NCBI GenBank assembly: GCA_021414305.1
Contig: JAIOOS010000029.1
Span: forward strand, 1 to 64,000
Origin: Burkholderiales bacterium
GTDB taxonomy: Bacteria > Pseudomonadota > Gammaproteobacteria > Burkholderiales > Burkholderiaceae_C
Direction of reading: 5' to 3'
DNA: 64,000 nucleotides
Made by a program: the position numbers and the translations under genes. Below the pieces are notes generated by a model that had not been told where the DNA came from, searched no databases, and saw only the letters and a list, made by a program, of their open reading frames with translations. Shown here piece after piece: positions 1 to 8,521 of this stretch. Within the stretch, counting starts at the first letter, position 1; each line of letters begins with the position of its first letter.

Positions 1-397
1 TGAGCTGGCGCTATGATTCCAGATCTTTTGCGGGGTTAATCTCTGTTTTCCTGGTAAGTTCGACGCAGCCAATTGCACGGTTTCGAGTAAGGGATTCCGC
101 AAAGCAGGGAATCGGACAGCATGCGCTCGGTATTGGACACCCAGGCCCCCAAAGCCTCCGGATATGCTACTGCTCTTTTATCTGCTTACATTTCGTAACT
201 CAGAGTTGCTTTCACGCTCATACTGCGGGGGTTTGGCGTCGTAAGCGCAATCAACGAGTAGCGGCTGGTCTTTGGCAGAACCAGGCACTTCGGGTCGTCG
301 AGCCGGACAGCAAGTTTGCAAGGAGGAGAAAATCTGCTGAGAGAGAACTCCCAGAGGTGGATTTTGTGGTTAACGGGAAATTACTTGCCAGATTCCC
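1..397. other. Lower-G+C stretch without a recognised gene, beside tRNA-Val
   Basis: This stretch is clearly richer in A and T than the rest of the window and abuts the 3' end of the tRNA-Val gene. Plus frame 3 is open from base 3 to a TAA at 453-455, but its translation looks like no family I know and runs antisense through the tRNA, so I do not call it. No ribosomal RNA, transposase or integrase fragment is recognisable. The composition and the tRNA-proximal position fit the edge of an integrated element lying to the left, but the window shows neither an integrase nor a second att copy. Confidence 0.5.
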
Positions 398-474
398 TGG
401 TAGGCGCGATTGGACTCGAACCAACGACCCCCACCATGTCAAGGTGGTGCTCTAACCAGCTGAGCTACGCGCCT
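398..474 (-). tRNA. tRNA-Val (anticodon GAC)
   Basis: Read on the minus strand, a 7-bp acceptor stem (AGGCGCG with CGCGCCT) closes a complete cloverleaf. The anticodon loop TTGACAT lies between CCACC and GGTGG and gives anticodon GAC. The T-arm contains GGTTCGAGTCC, and CCA is encoded at the 3' end (398-400). A possible -10 element, TATCAT, lies at 492-487, about 12 nt upstream of the 5' end; no good -35 is visible. Confidence 0.97.
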
Positions 475-565
475 GGGAAGGGCGGCATGATAGCAGCGTG
501 GCCGGGACTCTCGGGTTCGGCTAGGCTAGCCCGGCCGCAGCCCGCGGCGCCCTGCTCCGGCGGCC

Positions 566-1042
566 ATGAAATACCTCCTTCCGATCCTGGTTCTCGCCGC
601 CGCGGCGAGCGTGTCCTGCTCGCCCAAGGCCGAGTCGATCGGCGAGGTCGACACCGTCTTCAAGCTGCTCGGCCCGGACCACAAGATCGTCGTCGATGCC
701 TACGACGATCCCAAGGTCGAGGGCGTCACCTGCTACGTGTCGCGGGCGAAGACCGGCGGCATCAAGGGCGGGCTCGGCCTGGCCGAGGACCTCGCCGAAG
801 CCTCGATCGCCTGCCGCCAGGTCGGACCGATCTCGTTTTCCAAGCCGCTCGAGGTGCAGGAAGAGATGTTCACGGAGCGCATCTCGCTGGTGTTCAAGAA
901 GTTGCGCGTCGTGCGCATGGTGGACAAGAAGCGCAACACCCTTGTCTACCTCACCTATTCCGACCGGGTGATCGAGGGCTCGCCGCAGAACAGCGTCGCC
1001 GCGGTGGCGGTCGACCGGGCGACGCCGATCCCGGTGAAGTGA
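566..1042 (+). CDS. creA: CreA family exported protein
   Basis: A 158-residue CreA family member. The family is conserved in proteobacteria, is exported, and has no established biochemical role. The core block [16 protein letters not shown] starts near residue 26 and is followed by the matching [28 protein letters not shown] segment. The N-terminus is a hydrophobic export signal ending at Cys18; its -3 position (S) is a poor lipobox, so a cleaved signal peptide is as likely as a lipoprotein. Two further cysteines (56 and about 83) could form a disulfide. The gene stands alone and converges on relA, whose stop lies 10 nt away. Confidence 0.9.
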   Translation: [158 protein letters not shown]

Positions 1043-1052
1043 GCCGGCGCGG

Positions 1053-3344
1053 CTAGCGACGGCGCGCCGCGCGCACGCCGGGTACGCGGCACACCTGCGC
1101 GAGCGTCGCCGCGAGCCGGGCCGCGTCGGCGACCTCGACGGTGAAGGTCATGAAGGCGGTGCCGCCGCTCGCGTCCTTCACCGAGCTCGACTTGACGCCG
1201 GTGACGTTGGTCTTCTCCTTGGCGAACACCTCGGAGACGTCGCGCAGCAGCCCCTGGCGATCGCTCGCCTCGACCTGCACGTCGACCGGGTAGAGGGCGG
1301 GCCGCGCCGCGTCGGCCGCGCCCCAGGCGACCGGGATCACGCGCTCGGGCGCGCGCGTGCGCAGCTCGCGCAGGTTGCTGCAGCCGACGCGGTGCACGGC
1401 GACGCCCTTGCCGCGGGTGACGTAGCCGGCGATCGCGTCGGGCGGCGCCGGCCGGCAGCAGCGCGCCAGGCTGGTGAGAAGCGACTCCACGCCGACCACG
1501 AGCACGCCGCCGGCCTCGGCGCGCGGCCGGCTGAAGTGGATCTCGTCCTCGTCGGCCTTGGGCTCGGGTGCCGGCCGGAGCAAGGTCTCGATGTTGCGCA
1601 GCGAGAGCTCGTCCTTGCCGACGACCTCGAACAGCGCCTCGGCGCTGCGAAAGCCGAGCTGCGCGGCCAGGTCCTCGAGCTTGAGCGCGGTCTTGCCTTC
1701 GCGCTGCAACACCTTCTCCACCGCCTCGCGGCCGCGCGCCACGGTGGCGTCGGTCGCCAGCGCGTTGAACCAGGAGCGCACCTTGGCCTTGGAGCGCGGG
1801 CTGCGCAGGTAGCCGAGGTCGGGGTTGAGCCAGTCGAGCGAGGGGCCGCCTGTCTTCGCCGCGGTGATCTCCACGGTCTGCCCGCTCTGCAGCGGCGTGG
1901 CCAGCGGCACCACCCGGCCGTCGACCTTGGCGCCGCGGCAGCGATGGCCGAGGTCGGTGTGCACCGCGTAGGCGAAGTCGATCGGCGTCGCGCCGGCCGT
2001 CAGCTCGACCACGGTCGCCTGCGGCGTGAAGACGTAGATGCGGTCGTCGAAGGCCGCCTTGCCGGCCTCGGCGGGCGAGCCGGGTGCGGCGGCGGCATCG
2101 TCTTCCGCGAGGTCGTGCTGCCAGGCGAGGAGCTGGCGCAGCACCACCAGCCTCGCTTCGGCGACGCTCGCCTCGAAGCGCCCGCTCGCGCCGCCGGCGC
2201 CGCGCTGCCGGCTCGCCAGGTCGGCCTCCTTGTAGGCCCAGTGCGCGGAAACGCCGTACTCGGCGTGCTCGTGCATCTCGGGCGTGCGGATCTGGATCTC
2301 GACCGGCCGGCCGTCGTCGCCCTGCACCACCGTGTGCAGCGAGCGATAGCCGTTCGCCTTCGGCCGAGCGATGTAGTCGTCGAACTCGCCGGCGATCGCC
2401 CGCCAGCGCTCGTGCACCCGGCCCAGCACCGCGTAGCAACCGGCGACGTCGGGAACGATGACCCGCAGGGCCAGCATGTCCATGACGCCGCCGAAGGCGA
2501 CGCCCTTCTTCTTCATCTTCTTCCAGATGCTGTACAGGTGCTTGGGCCGGCCCTGCACTTCGGCCGCCAGACCGTGGGCGGCGAGGTCGGCCTCGAGCTC
2601 TGCACGAAGGCGGACGATCCGCGCCTCGCGGTCGGTGCGCCGCTCGTCGAGCTGGCGGGCGATCGCGTGATAGCTCTCGGGGTCGAGGAAGCGGAACGCG
2701 AGGTCCTCGAGCTCCCACTTGATCTGCCAGATGCCGAGCCGGTTCGCGAGCGGCGCGAACACCTGCATCGCCTCGGCCGCGAGCTCGTTCGCTCCCGGAC
2801 TCTTGCTCGCCGCGAACCAGCGCAGCGTCTGCAGGCGCGAGGCCAGGCGCAGCAGCACGACGCGCAGGTCGCTGGAGAACGCGAGCAGCATCTTCCTCAC
2901 CCGCTCGGTCTGCAGCGCCCGGGCCGCGGCGTCGACACGCGCCCCGTGCGCCGCGCGCTGCAGGTCGCCGAGCTTTCGGGCATGGGCGACCAGCGTTGCC
3001 TGCGACTCGCCGAACAGCGGCGTCAGCACCTCGTCGGGCTTGCCGAGCTGGTCGGCGGCGTGGACGAGGAAGACCGCGGCGCGCAGCTCGGGCGCGGCGC
3101 CGATCTCTTCCAGCACCCGGGCCGAGCCCTCGGCATGGGCGAGCACGCCCTCGCCCGTGGCCAGGGTGCGGCCGGCGAGCAGCGGCGCCGCGAACTCTCT
3201 CGCGCGCGCCACCGGGTCGGGATCGGCCGGACGCGAGGCGCGCCCGCCTTCGGCGCCGCCGGCCGCAGCGGCGTCGTCCGGTGCGTCGAGGAGTCGGACG
3301 ATCGGTGCCGCCGCCTCGACGCGGCTGGCCGCCGGCGTCTTCAT
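1053..3344 (-). CDS. relA: RelA-type (p)ppGpp synthetase
   Basis: A 763-residue long RSH protein that makes (p)ppGpp from ATP and GTP/GDP in the stringent response. An HD-like hydrolase region (about 50-180) lacks the active HDxxED sequence; VFLVHAADQLG stands in its place, which argues for a synthetase-only RelA. The synthetase domain spans about 240-370 (GRPKHLYSIWKKM; DYIARPKANGYRSLHT; VEIQIRT). TGS lies near 430-495, then a zinc-finger-like region with CC, and a C-terminal ACT domain (about 685-760). The start is ATG 3344, overlapping the upstream hydrolase stop in an ATGA, which implies translational coupling. A separate SpoT-type hydrolase is expected elsewhere. Confidence 0.95.
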   Translation of the reverse strand: MKTPAASRVEAAAPIVRLLDAPDDAAAAGGAEGGRASRPADPDPVARAREFAAPLLAGRTLATGEGVLAHAEGSARVLEEIGAAPELRAAVFLVHAADQLGKPDEVLTPLFGESQATLVAHARKLGDLQRAAHGARVDAAARALQTERVRKMLLAFSSDLRVVLLRLASRLQTLRWFAASKSPGANELAAEAMQVFAPLANRLGIWQIKWELEDLAFRFLDPESYHAIARQLDERRTDREARIVRLRAELEADLAAHGLAAEVQGRPKHLYSIWKKMKKKGVAFGGVMDMLALRVIVPDVAGCYAVLGRVHERWRAIAGEFDDYIARPKANGYRSLHTVVQGDDGRPVEIQIRTPEMHEHAEYGVSAHWAYKEADLASRQRGAGGASGRFEASVAEARLVVLRQLLAWQHDLAEDDAAAAPGSPAEAGKAAFDDRIYVFTPQATVVELTAGATPIDFAYAVHTDLGHRCRGAKVDGRVVPLATPLQSGQTVEITAAKTGGPSLDWLNPDLGYLRSPRSKAKVRSWFNALATDATVARGREAVEKVLQREGKTALKLEDLAAQLGFRSAEALFEVVGKDELSLRNIETLLRPAPEPKADEDEIHFSRPRAEAGGVLVVGVESLLTSLARCCRPAPPDAIAGYVTRGKGVAVHRVGCSNLRELRTRAPERVIPVAWGAADAARPALYPVDVQVEASDRQGLLRDVSEVFAKEKTNVTGVKSSSVKDASGGTAFMTFTVEVADAARLAATLAQVCRVPGVRAARRR

Positions 3345-4231
3345 GGCGAGAGCAGGAACTCCCGCACGACGGCGACCTGCCCCGGCGCGACCAGCGTCGG
3401 CGCGTGGCCGATGCCGGCGAACTCGTGCAGGCGCGGCTTCGGGCCGCGGCGGGTCATCTCCTCGGCAGTGGCGCGGGCGAGGATGTCGGACGCTGCCCCG
3501 CGCAGCAGCAGCGTCGGGCAACGGATCGCGTCGTACGCGGCCCAGAGCGCCGCCTGCCCGGCGGTGGCGATCTCCGGCGTGATGGCGCGCATGGGCAGCG
3601 CGATCGCCGGGTCGTAGTGGAGGTGCAGCCGTTCGCCCTTCCTGCGCAGCATCGGCCGCGTCAGCGCCAGCCACTCCTCGCGCGAGTGCGGGCCGAAGCC
3701 CTGCGAGATCGTCAGCAGGTAGTCGGCGGCCTCGTCCTCGCTCGCCCAGTCGATCGGCATGCCGAGGTAGCTGCCGATCCGCGCGATGCCCGCGGCGTCG
3801 AAGCTCGGGCCGATGTCGTTGACCACGAGCCGGCCGATCGGCGAGCCGGGCAGCGACGCCAGGCCCATGCCGATCAGCCCGCCCATCGAGGTGCCGAGCC
3901 AGGCGACGCTGTCGGCGTCGAGCCGGGCAAGGAGGGTGACCATGTCGGCCAGGTAGGTCGGCAGCACGTAGCCCGCCGGATCGGCGAGCCGGTCCGATTC
4001 GCCGCGGCCGACGACGTCGGGGCAGACGACGCGGAACTCGCCCTGCATCGCCCGGGCGAGCACGTCGAAGTCGCGGCCCTGGCGGGAGACGCCATGGGCG
4101 CAGACCAGCACGCGGCGGTTCGCCGGGTCGCCCCACTCCCAATACGCGAGGCGATGCAGGCCGCGCGCGTCGAGGCACTGCACGCGGCGCAGCCGCGGCT
4201 CGCCGGCCGGGGTCGAGGCGCCGGCCGTCAT
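3341..4231 (-). CDS. Alpha/beta-hydrolase
   Basis: A 296-residue alpha/beta-hydrolase-fold protein. The nucleophile elbow is GTSMGG within AWLGTSMGGLIGM. An HG motif near the N-terminus (VCAHGVSRQGRDFD) would form the oxyanion region, and the late FAGIGHAPTL supplies the likely catalytic histidine. No signal peptide is seen, so it is probably cytoplasmic. The substrate cannot be told; esterase, thioesterase or haloperoxidase-like annotations would all be guesses. Both ends overlap neighbours by ATGA (with the SIMPL gene upstream and relA downstream), so the three genes form one tightly coupled transcription unit. Confidence 0.9.
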   Translation of the reverse strand: MTAGASTPAGEPRLRRVQCLDARGLHRLAYWEWGDPANRRVLVCAHGVSRQGRDFDVLARAMQGEFRVVCPDVVGRGESDRLADPAGYVLPTYLADMVTLLARLDADSVAWLGTSMGGLIGMGLASLPGSPIGRLVVNDIGPSFDAAGIARIGSYLGMPIDWASEDEAADYLLTISQGFGPHSREEWLALTRPMLRRKGERLHLHYDPAIALPMRAITPEIATAGQAALWAAYDAIRCPTLLLRGAASDILARATAEEMTRRGPKPRLHEFAGIGHAPTLVAPGQVAVVREFLLSP

Positions 4232-4938
4232 TTCATCTGCACCGTGCCGCTGACATTCGCGTTGACCTGCGCCTTGCCGGGCTCGACCGACAGCGCGTCG
4301 CTGGGCGCAGACATCGCCGCCGCCTGGGTGCGATACATCGGCGTCGGCCCCTGCTGCGGCTCGGTCGTCGTGACGTTGACCTCGCGGATCGCGTAGCCGC
4401 CGTAGCCGAACTGCTTGGCGTACTCGGCCGCCTTGGCGCGGTAGCGCGCGATCGCCTCGGCGGCGACGTCGCCCTCGACCTTCTGGCTGGCTTCGCGCGA
4501 GAGCCGGTAGACGACGCGCGCCACGGTCATGGTCGTGATGCGGCCGCTGAGCTGGCCGATCGCCGCCATGTCGCGGCCGTCGACGATGATCTCCGCCGTG
4601 CCCTGCCAGCCGTTGATGCCGCCCTTGGGCGCGTAGCGCGGGTAGAGCGAGAAGGTGCCGGTCTGCACGTCGACCTGGCCCGGCCGCGCCGCCTTCTTCG
4701 CCTCGGCGAGCGCGGCGTCGAGCGCCTGCTTGAGCTGCGCCTGCACGACGTTGGCGTCGGCCCCTTCCTTGGTCGTGGAGAAGCTGATGCTGAGCAGGTC
4801 CTTGGTGACCTCGACGGTGGCGCTCGCGGTCAGGCTGAGAACGCCTTGCGGCGGCGGCGTGTCGGCGCGCGCCGGCGAGGCCAGGGCGAAGGCCAGCGCC
4901 GCGAACGCGGCGACGAGCGGAGAGGTGGGCGTCTTCAT
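4228..4938 (-). CDS. SIMPL domain (DUF541) exported protein
   Basis: A 236-residue protein with a typical signal peptide (residues 1 to about 24, ending ASPARA) and then a SIMPL/DUF541 domain. This is recognisable from SLTASATVEVTKD near the start of the mature protein, the helical stretch rich in Lys/Ala, and the late YGGYAIREVNV strand. Family members are periplasmic or outer-membrane associated and poorly understood; BP26 of Brucella is the best-known relative. I take ATG 4938 (MKTPTSPL) because the signal peptide begins there; an upstream in-frame ATG at 5013 would add 25 non-hydrophobic residues. It is the first gene of the unit leading to relA. Confidence 0.88.
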   Translation of the reverse strand: MKTPTSPLVAAFAALAFALASPARADTPPPQGVLSLTASATVEVTKDLLSISFSTTKEGADANVVQAQLKQALDAALAEAKKAARPGQVDVQTGTFSLYPRYAPKGGINGWQGTAEIIVDGRDMAAIGQLSGRITTMTVARVVYRLSREASQKVEGDVAAEAIARYRAKAAEYAKQFGYGGYAIREVNVTTTEPQQGPTPMYRTQAAAMSAPSDALSVEPGKAQVNANVSGTVQMK

Positions 4939-5051
4939 AGGGGGCGGAATAGTGAAATGTGGCTCGGTCCGGGGTTGTAACAGCACGTCAGAAGCGCCCG
5001 GAACGGGTTGCAAAGCCGCGCAGAATCGCGATTGTTACAAATGAGGAAGCG

Positions 5052-5786
5052 ATGAACACCGCCGTCAATCCCCGCCCGGACCGGATCGTCGTCGTCGACG
5101 ATGATGCCCGCATTCGCGACCTGCTGCGCCGCTACCTGACCCAGGAGGGCTTCGAGGTCCTGCTGGCCGAAGACTCGAAGGCGCTCAACCGCCTGCTGAC
5201 GCGCGAGACCGTGCACCTGATCGTCCTCGACCTGATGCTCCCCGGCGAGGATGGCCTCTCGATCTGCCGGCGGCTGCGCGCCGCCAAGGACCTGACGCCG
5301 ATCATCATGCTCACCGCCAAGGTCGAGGACGTCGACCGGATCGTCGGCCTCGAGGTGGGTGCCGACGACTACCTGCCCAAGCCCTTCAACCCGCGCGAGC
5401 TGCTCGCCCGCATTCATGCGGTGCTGCGCCGCAGGCCGACGCTCGAGGCGCCGGGCGCGCCGGCGCTCGACGCGCAGACCGTGACCTTCGGCCCGTTCGA
5501 GTTCGACCTGGCGCTGCGCCGCCTCACCAAGGACGGCGAGCAGATCGCCCTCACCACCGGCGAGTTCTCGATGCTGAAGGCGCTGGTGCGCCATCCGCGC
5601 CAGCCGCTTTCGCGCGACAAGCTGGCGCAGCTCGCGCGCGGCCGCGAATTCGAGCCCTTCGACCGCAGCCTCGACGTGCAGATCTCGCGCCTGCGCAAGA
5701 TGATCGAGCCCGACCCGACCCAGCCGCGCTACATCCAGACCGTCTGGGGCGTCGGCTACGTGTTCGTGCCGGACGGCTCGGCATGA
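5052..5786 (+). CDS. ompR: OmpR-type response regulator
   Basis: A 244-residue response regulator. The receiver domain (about 11-125) has the acidic pocket VVVDDD, phosphoacceptor Asp60 in IVLDLMLPGEDG, and Lys in ADDYLPKPF. A C-terminal winged-helix OmpR/PhoB DNA-binding domain follows (about 145-240, LSRDKLAQLARGREFEPFDRSLDVQISRLRK, split here by eye into its helices). ATG 5052 is chosen because GAGGAAG lies just upstream at normal spacing; an upstream in-frame ATG at 4959 has no such site. envZ starts 20 nt downstream. Family knowledge: OmpR controls porins and osmotic responses in enterobacteria; targets here are unknown. Confidence 0.94.
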   Translation: MNTAVNPRPDRIVVVDDDARIRDLLRRYLTQEGFEVLLAEDSKALNRLLTRETVHLIVLDLMLPGEDGLSICRRLRAAKDLTPIIMLTAKVEDVDRIVGLEVGADDYLPKPFNPRELLARIHAVLRRRPTLEAPGAPALDAQTVTFGPFEFDLALRRLTKDGEQIALTTGEFSMLKALVRHPRQPLSRDKLAQLARGREFEPFDRSLDVQISRLRKMIEPDPTQPRYIQTVWGVGYVFVPDGSA

Positions 5787-5806
5787 GGCTTGCCTCCGCC
5801 TGAGCC

Positions 5807-7204
5807 GTGGCGACCCGCTCGAAACGACCCGGATCCCGGACCCCTCTTTCCGAGCGCCTGAGTCCGCCCAAGGCTCGGCCGGCGAAGAAGTTCGTCGCGC
5901 TCAGCCTGTTCTGGCGCACCTTCTTCCTCCTCGCGCTGCTCCTCGCCGGCGGCGTGTTCGCCTGGGTGCAGACCTTCCGCGCCCTCGAGTTCGAGCCGCG
6001 CGCGGTGCAGGCGGCGCAGCAGATCGCCAGCCTGGTCAACCTCACCCGCTCGGCCCTGCTCGCCACCGACGGCATCAACCGCATCGCCATCATCAAGAGC
6101 GTGTCGACGCTCGACGCGGTGAAGCTGACGCCGAGGGAGCCCACCGACAAGTGGGAACCGTTCGAGATCGACCGCTTCCAGCGCGTGATCGAGCGCGAGC
6201 TGCGCGACCAGCTCGGCCCCGACACCGTGGTCGCGAGCTCGATGAACGGCGCCGAGGGCCTGTGGGTCGGCTTTTCGATCGCCCGCGACAACTACTGGCT
6301 GAAGGTCGACCCGACCCGGGTCGGGCCGATGTCGACGGCGACGATCCTGCTCTGGGTCTCGATCGCCCTCCTCGCCACCGTGCTCGGCTCGGCCGGCATC
6401 GCCCGCCTGATCAACCGCCCGCTCAAGGACCTCTCGTTCGCCGCCAGCCGCATCCGCGACGGCGAGTACGACTCGCGCCTCGACGAGACGACGATGACGA
6501 GCGAGATCCGCCAGGTGAACATGGGCTTCAACCGGATGGCGCGCGAGCTCGCCAAGGTGGAGCAGGACCGCGCCGTCATGCTCGCCGGCATCTCGCACGA
6601 CCTGCGCACGCCCCTCTCGCGCCTGCGCCTCGAGGCGGAGATGAGCGTCAAGGACGAAGAGGCCAAGGCCAACATGGCGATGGACATCGACCAGCTCGAC
6701 GCGATCATCGACAAGTTCATGGACTACGCCCGGCCGGGCGAGGTGCGGCTGGTGCCGGTGAACGTGGCGGCGATCGTCGAGCGCGAGGCGGCAGCATTCC
6801 GCGACACCAGCCAGATCCGGATCAGCTCCAAGGTCGCGATCGACACGCTGGTGCTCGCCGACGACGTGGAGCTCGGCCGCGTGTTCCAGAACCTGTTCGA
6901 GAACGCGCGCCGCTACGGGCGCTCCACCGACACCGGCATCGCCCGGGTGGTGGTGAGCTACGCGCGCACGGGCCTCTGGGTGATCATCACCGTGCGCGAC
7001 TACGGCCAGGGCGTCGATCCGAAGAAGCTCGACCAGCTGACGACGCCGTTCTTCCGCGGCGACGCGGCGCGCACCGCGGCCACCGGCGCCGGCCTCGGCC
7101 TGGCGATCGTCGAGAAGGCGGTGCAGCGCATGGGCGGCGCGTTCGAGCTGGCCAACGCCAGCGAGGGCGGGCTGCTGGCGCACGTGCGCCTGAAGAAGGG
7201 CTGA
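5807..7204 (+). CDS. envZ: EnvZ-type sensor histidine kinase
   Basis: A 465-residue inner-membrane sensor kinase and partner of the preceding OmpR. A basic cytoplasmic leader is followed by TM1 (about 34-56), a periplasmic sensor of roughly 120 residues, TM2 (about 178-203), and a HAMP linker (NRPLKDLSFAASRIRDGEYDSRL). The dimerisation/phosphoacceptor helix carries His264 in GISHDLRTPLSRLR. The catalytic ATPase has the N box (NLFENARRYG), G1 (RDYGQGVDP) and G2 (GAGLGLAIV). Translation starts at GTG 5807; the next in-frame ATG lies too far inside the protein to replace it. Confidence 0.93.
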   Translation: MATRSKRPGSRTPLSERLSPPKARPAKKFVALSLFWRTFFLLALLLAGGVFAWVQTFRALEFEPRAVQAAQQIASLVNLTRSALLATDGINRIAIIKSVSTLDAVKLTPREPTDKWEPFEIDRFQRVIERELRDQLGPDTVVASSMNGAEGLWVGFSIARDNYWLKVDPTRVGPMSTATILLWVSIALLATVLGSAGIARLINRPLKDLSFAASRIRDGEYDSRLDETTMTSEIRQVNMGFNRMARELAKVEQDRAVMLAGISHDLRTPLSRLRLEAEMSVKDEEAKANMAMDIDQLDAIIDKFMDYARPGEVRLVPVNVAAIVEREAAAFRDTSQIRISSKVAIDTLVLADDVELGRVFQNLFENARRYGRSTDTGIARVVVSYARTGLWVIITVRDYGQGVDPKKLDQLTTPFFRGDAARTAATGAGLGLAIVEKAVQRMGGAFELANASEGGLLAHVRLKKG

Positions 7205-7213
7205 GCCGCCGCC

Positions 7214-7708
7214 TCAGTTTCTCCAGAGCATGCAGACGGCGCGTGCTTCCATCGATTCGCCGCGGCCGACCGGCCCCATGCCCTCGGCCGTCTTGGCCTT
7301 GACGCTGACCTGATCTACGCCCAAGCCGAGCGCGCCGGCGATGCGCTGGCGCATGGCGGCGATGTGCGGCGCGAGCTTGGGCGCCTGGGCGATCACGGTC
7401 GCGTCGACGTTGCCGATCTGCCAGCCCGCACCCTTGACGCGGCGCGCCGCCTCGGAGAGCAGGGCCAGCGAATCGGCGCCGCGGTACTGCGCGTCGGTGT
7501 CGGGAAAGTGATGGCCGATGTCGCCGAGCGCGGCCGCGCCGAACAGGGCGTCGGTGACCGCGTGGCACAGGGCGTCGGCATCCGAGTGGCCCGAGAGGCC
7601 ATGGGTATGCGCGATCTCGACGCCACCGAGGATCAGTTTCCTGTCCGTGACCAGGGCATGCGTGTCCCAGCCTTCGCCCACCCGCCAGGTCGGGCCGCGC
7701 GGCTTCAT
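7214..7708 (-). CDS. ispF: 2-C-methyl-D-erythritol 2,4-cyclodiphosphate synthase
   Basis: A 164-residue IspF, the MEP-pathway enzyme that cyclises 4-diphosphocytidyl-methylerythritol 2-phosphate with loss of CMP. It acts as a cytoplasmic trimer. Metal ligands are visible: Asp15 and His17 in GEGWDTHAL, and His49 in ALCHAV after SGHSDAD. GDIGHHFPDTD and the late VKAKTAEGMG are family signatures. Length is normal. The start codon overlaps the ispD stop (ATGA at 7705-7708), so the two consecutive-pathway enzymes are translationally coupled. Confidence 0.97.
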   Translation of the reverse strand: MKPRGPTWRVGEGWDTHALVTDRKLILGGVEIAHTHGLSGHSDADALCHAVTDALFGAAALGDIGHHFPDTDAQYRGADSLALLSEAARRVKGAGWQIGNVDATVIAQAPKLAPHIAAMRQRIAGALGLGVDQVSVKAKTAEGMGPVGRGESMEARAVCMLWRN

Positions 7709-8427
7709 GCGAGCTCCTTGCGCCGGGCGCGGAGCACGGCTTCGGCGAGGGCGAAGTCGTCGGGCTGGGTGATCTTGAAGTTCTCCGAGGAGCCCGGCAC
7801 CAGCCGCGGCGAGAGGCCCTGCCATTCGATCGCGCTGGCCTCGTCGGTCGCGTTCGCGCCGGCATTGTCGAGCGCGTCGGCGAGCGGGCCGAGGCGAAAC
7901 ATCTGCGGCGTCTGCGCCTGCCAGATGCCGTCGCGCGGCAGCGTCGCCATCACCCTGCCCGTGCTCTCGCGCTTCAGCGTGTCGGCCACCGGCATCGCCA
8001 GCAGGCCGCCGACCGGGTCGTCGGCGCAGACGTCGATCAGCCGGTCGATCCACTCGGGCCGCACCAGGCAGCGGGCCGCGTCGTGCACCAGCACCCAATC
8101 ATCGGCACGGGCGCCGATCTTCACCAGCTGGGCCAGGCCGGCTGCCACCGTCTCGGCGCGCGAGGCGCCGCCGCAGCGCGCAACCTTGAATCGCTTGCCG
8201 CCGGGCAGGTCGACGCGACGTTCGAACTCTTCGTCGCCCGGGGCGAGGGCGACCAGGATGAGCTTGATGCGGGCCACCGCGGCGAGCGCCGCCAGCGTGT
8301 GCGCGACCATCGGCGCGCCGTCGATCTCGACGTACTGCTTGGGCACCGGGGCGCCGGCGCGGGTGCCCGAGCCGGCGCACGGCACGAGCGCGAAACAACG
8401 GAGGGCGGGCGGAGGAGCGGGCGGCAT
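7705..8427 (-). CDS. ispD: 2-C-methyl-D-erythritol 4-phosphate cytidylyltransferase
   Basis: A 240-residue IspD, which transfers CMP from CTP to methylerythritol 4-phosphate. The glycine-rich nucleotide loop CAGSGTRAGAPVPKQY holds Arg23 and Lys30. VHDAARCLV and the C-terminal GSSENFKITQPDD are diagnostic. ATG 8427 is chosen because it gives the family length; longer in-frame extensions run into the divergent mfd promoter region. An MPPAPPPALR leader precedes the Rossmann-like core. It is the first gene of the ispD-ispF pair, divergent from mfd with 94 nt between them. Confidence 0.96.
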   Translation of the reverse strand: MPPAPPPALRCFALVPCAGSGTRAGAPVPKQYVEIDGAPMVAHTLAALAAVARIKLILVALAPGDEEFERRVDLPGGKRFKVARCGGASRAETVAAGLAQLVKIGARADDWVLVHDAARCLVRPEWIDRLIDVCADDPVGGLLAMPVADTLKRESTGRVMATLPRDGIWQAQTPQMFRLGPLADALDNAGANATDEASAIEWQGLSPRLVPGSSENFKITQPDDFALAEAVLRARRKELA

Positions 8428-8521
8428 CGTGCTTCGGTGTCCGGCGGGGGCCTGCAAGCATAAGCGGGGTGCGGGTCCGTAAAATGCGCCCTTTGTCGCG
8501 CGCGCCGCATTCGGCGCCTTC

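Noticed and set aside
251..442. A 63-codon minus-strand frame overlapping tRNA-Val
   Set aside because: Its N-terminal GSLVRVQSRLP is the usual translation of a tRNA T-arm region; it is an artefact of the RNA gene.
3..455. A frame open for 150 codons at the left edge of the window (plus frame 3)
   Set aside because: Its translation resembles no known protein, it has no visible start, and its last part is the antisense of the tRNA-Val gene, which commonly yields long open frames. Kept only as a compositional note.
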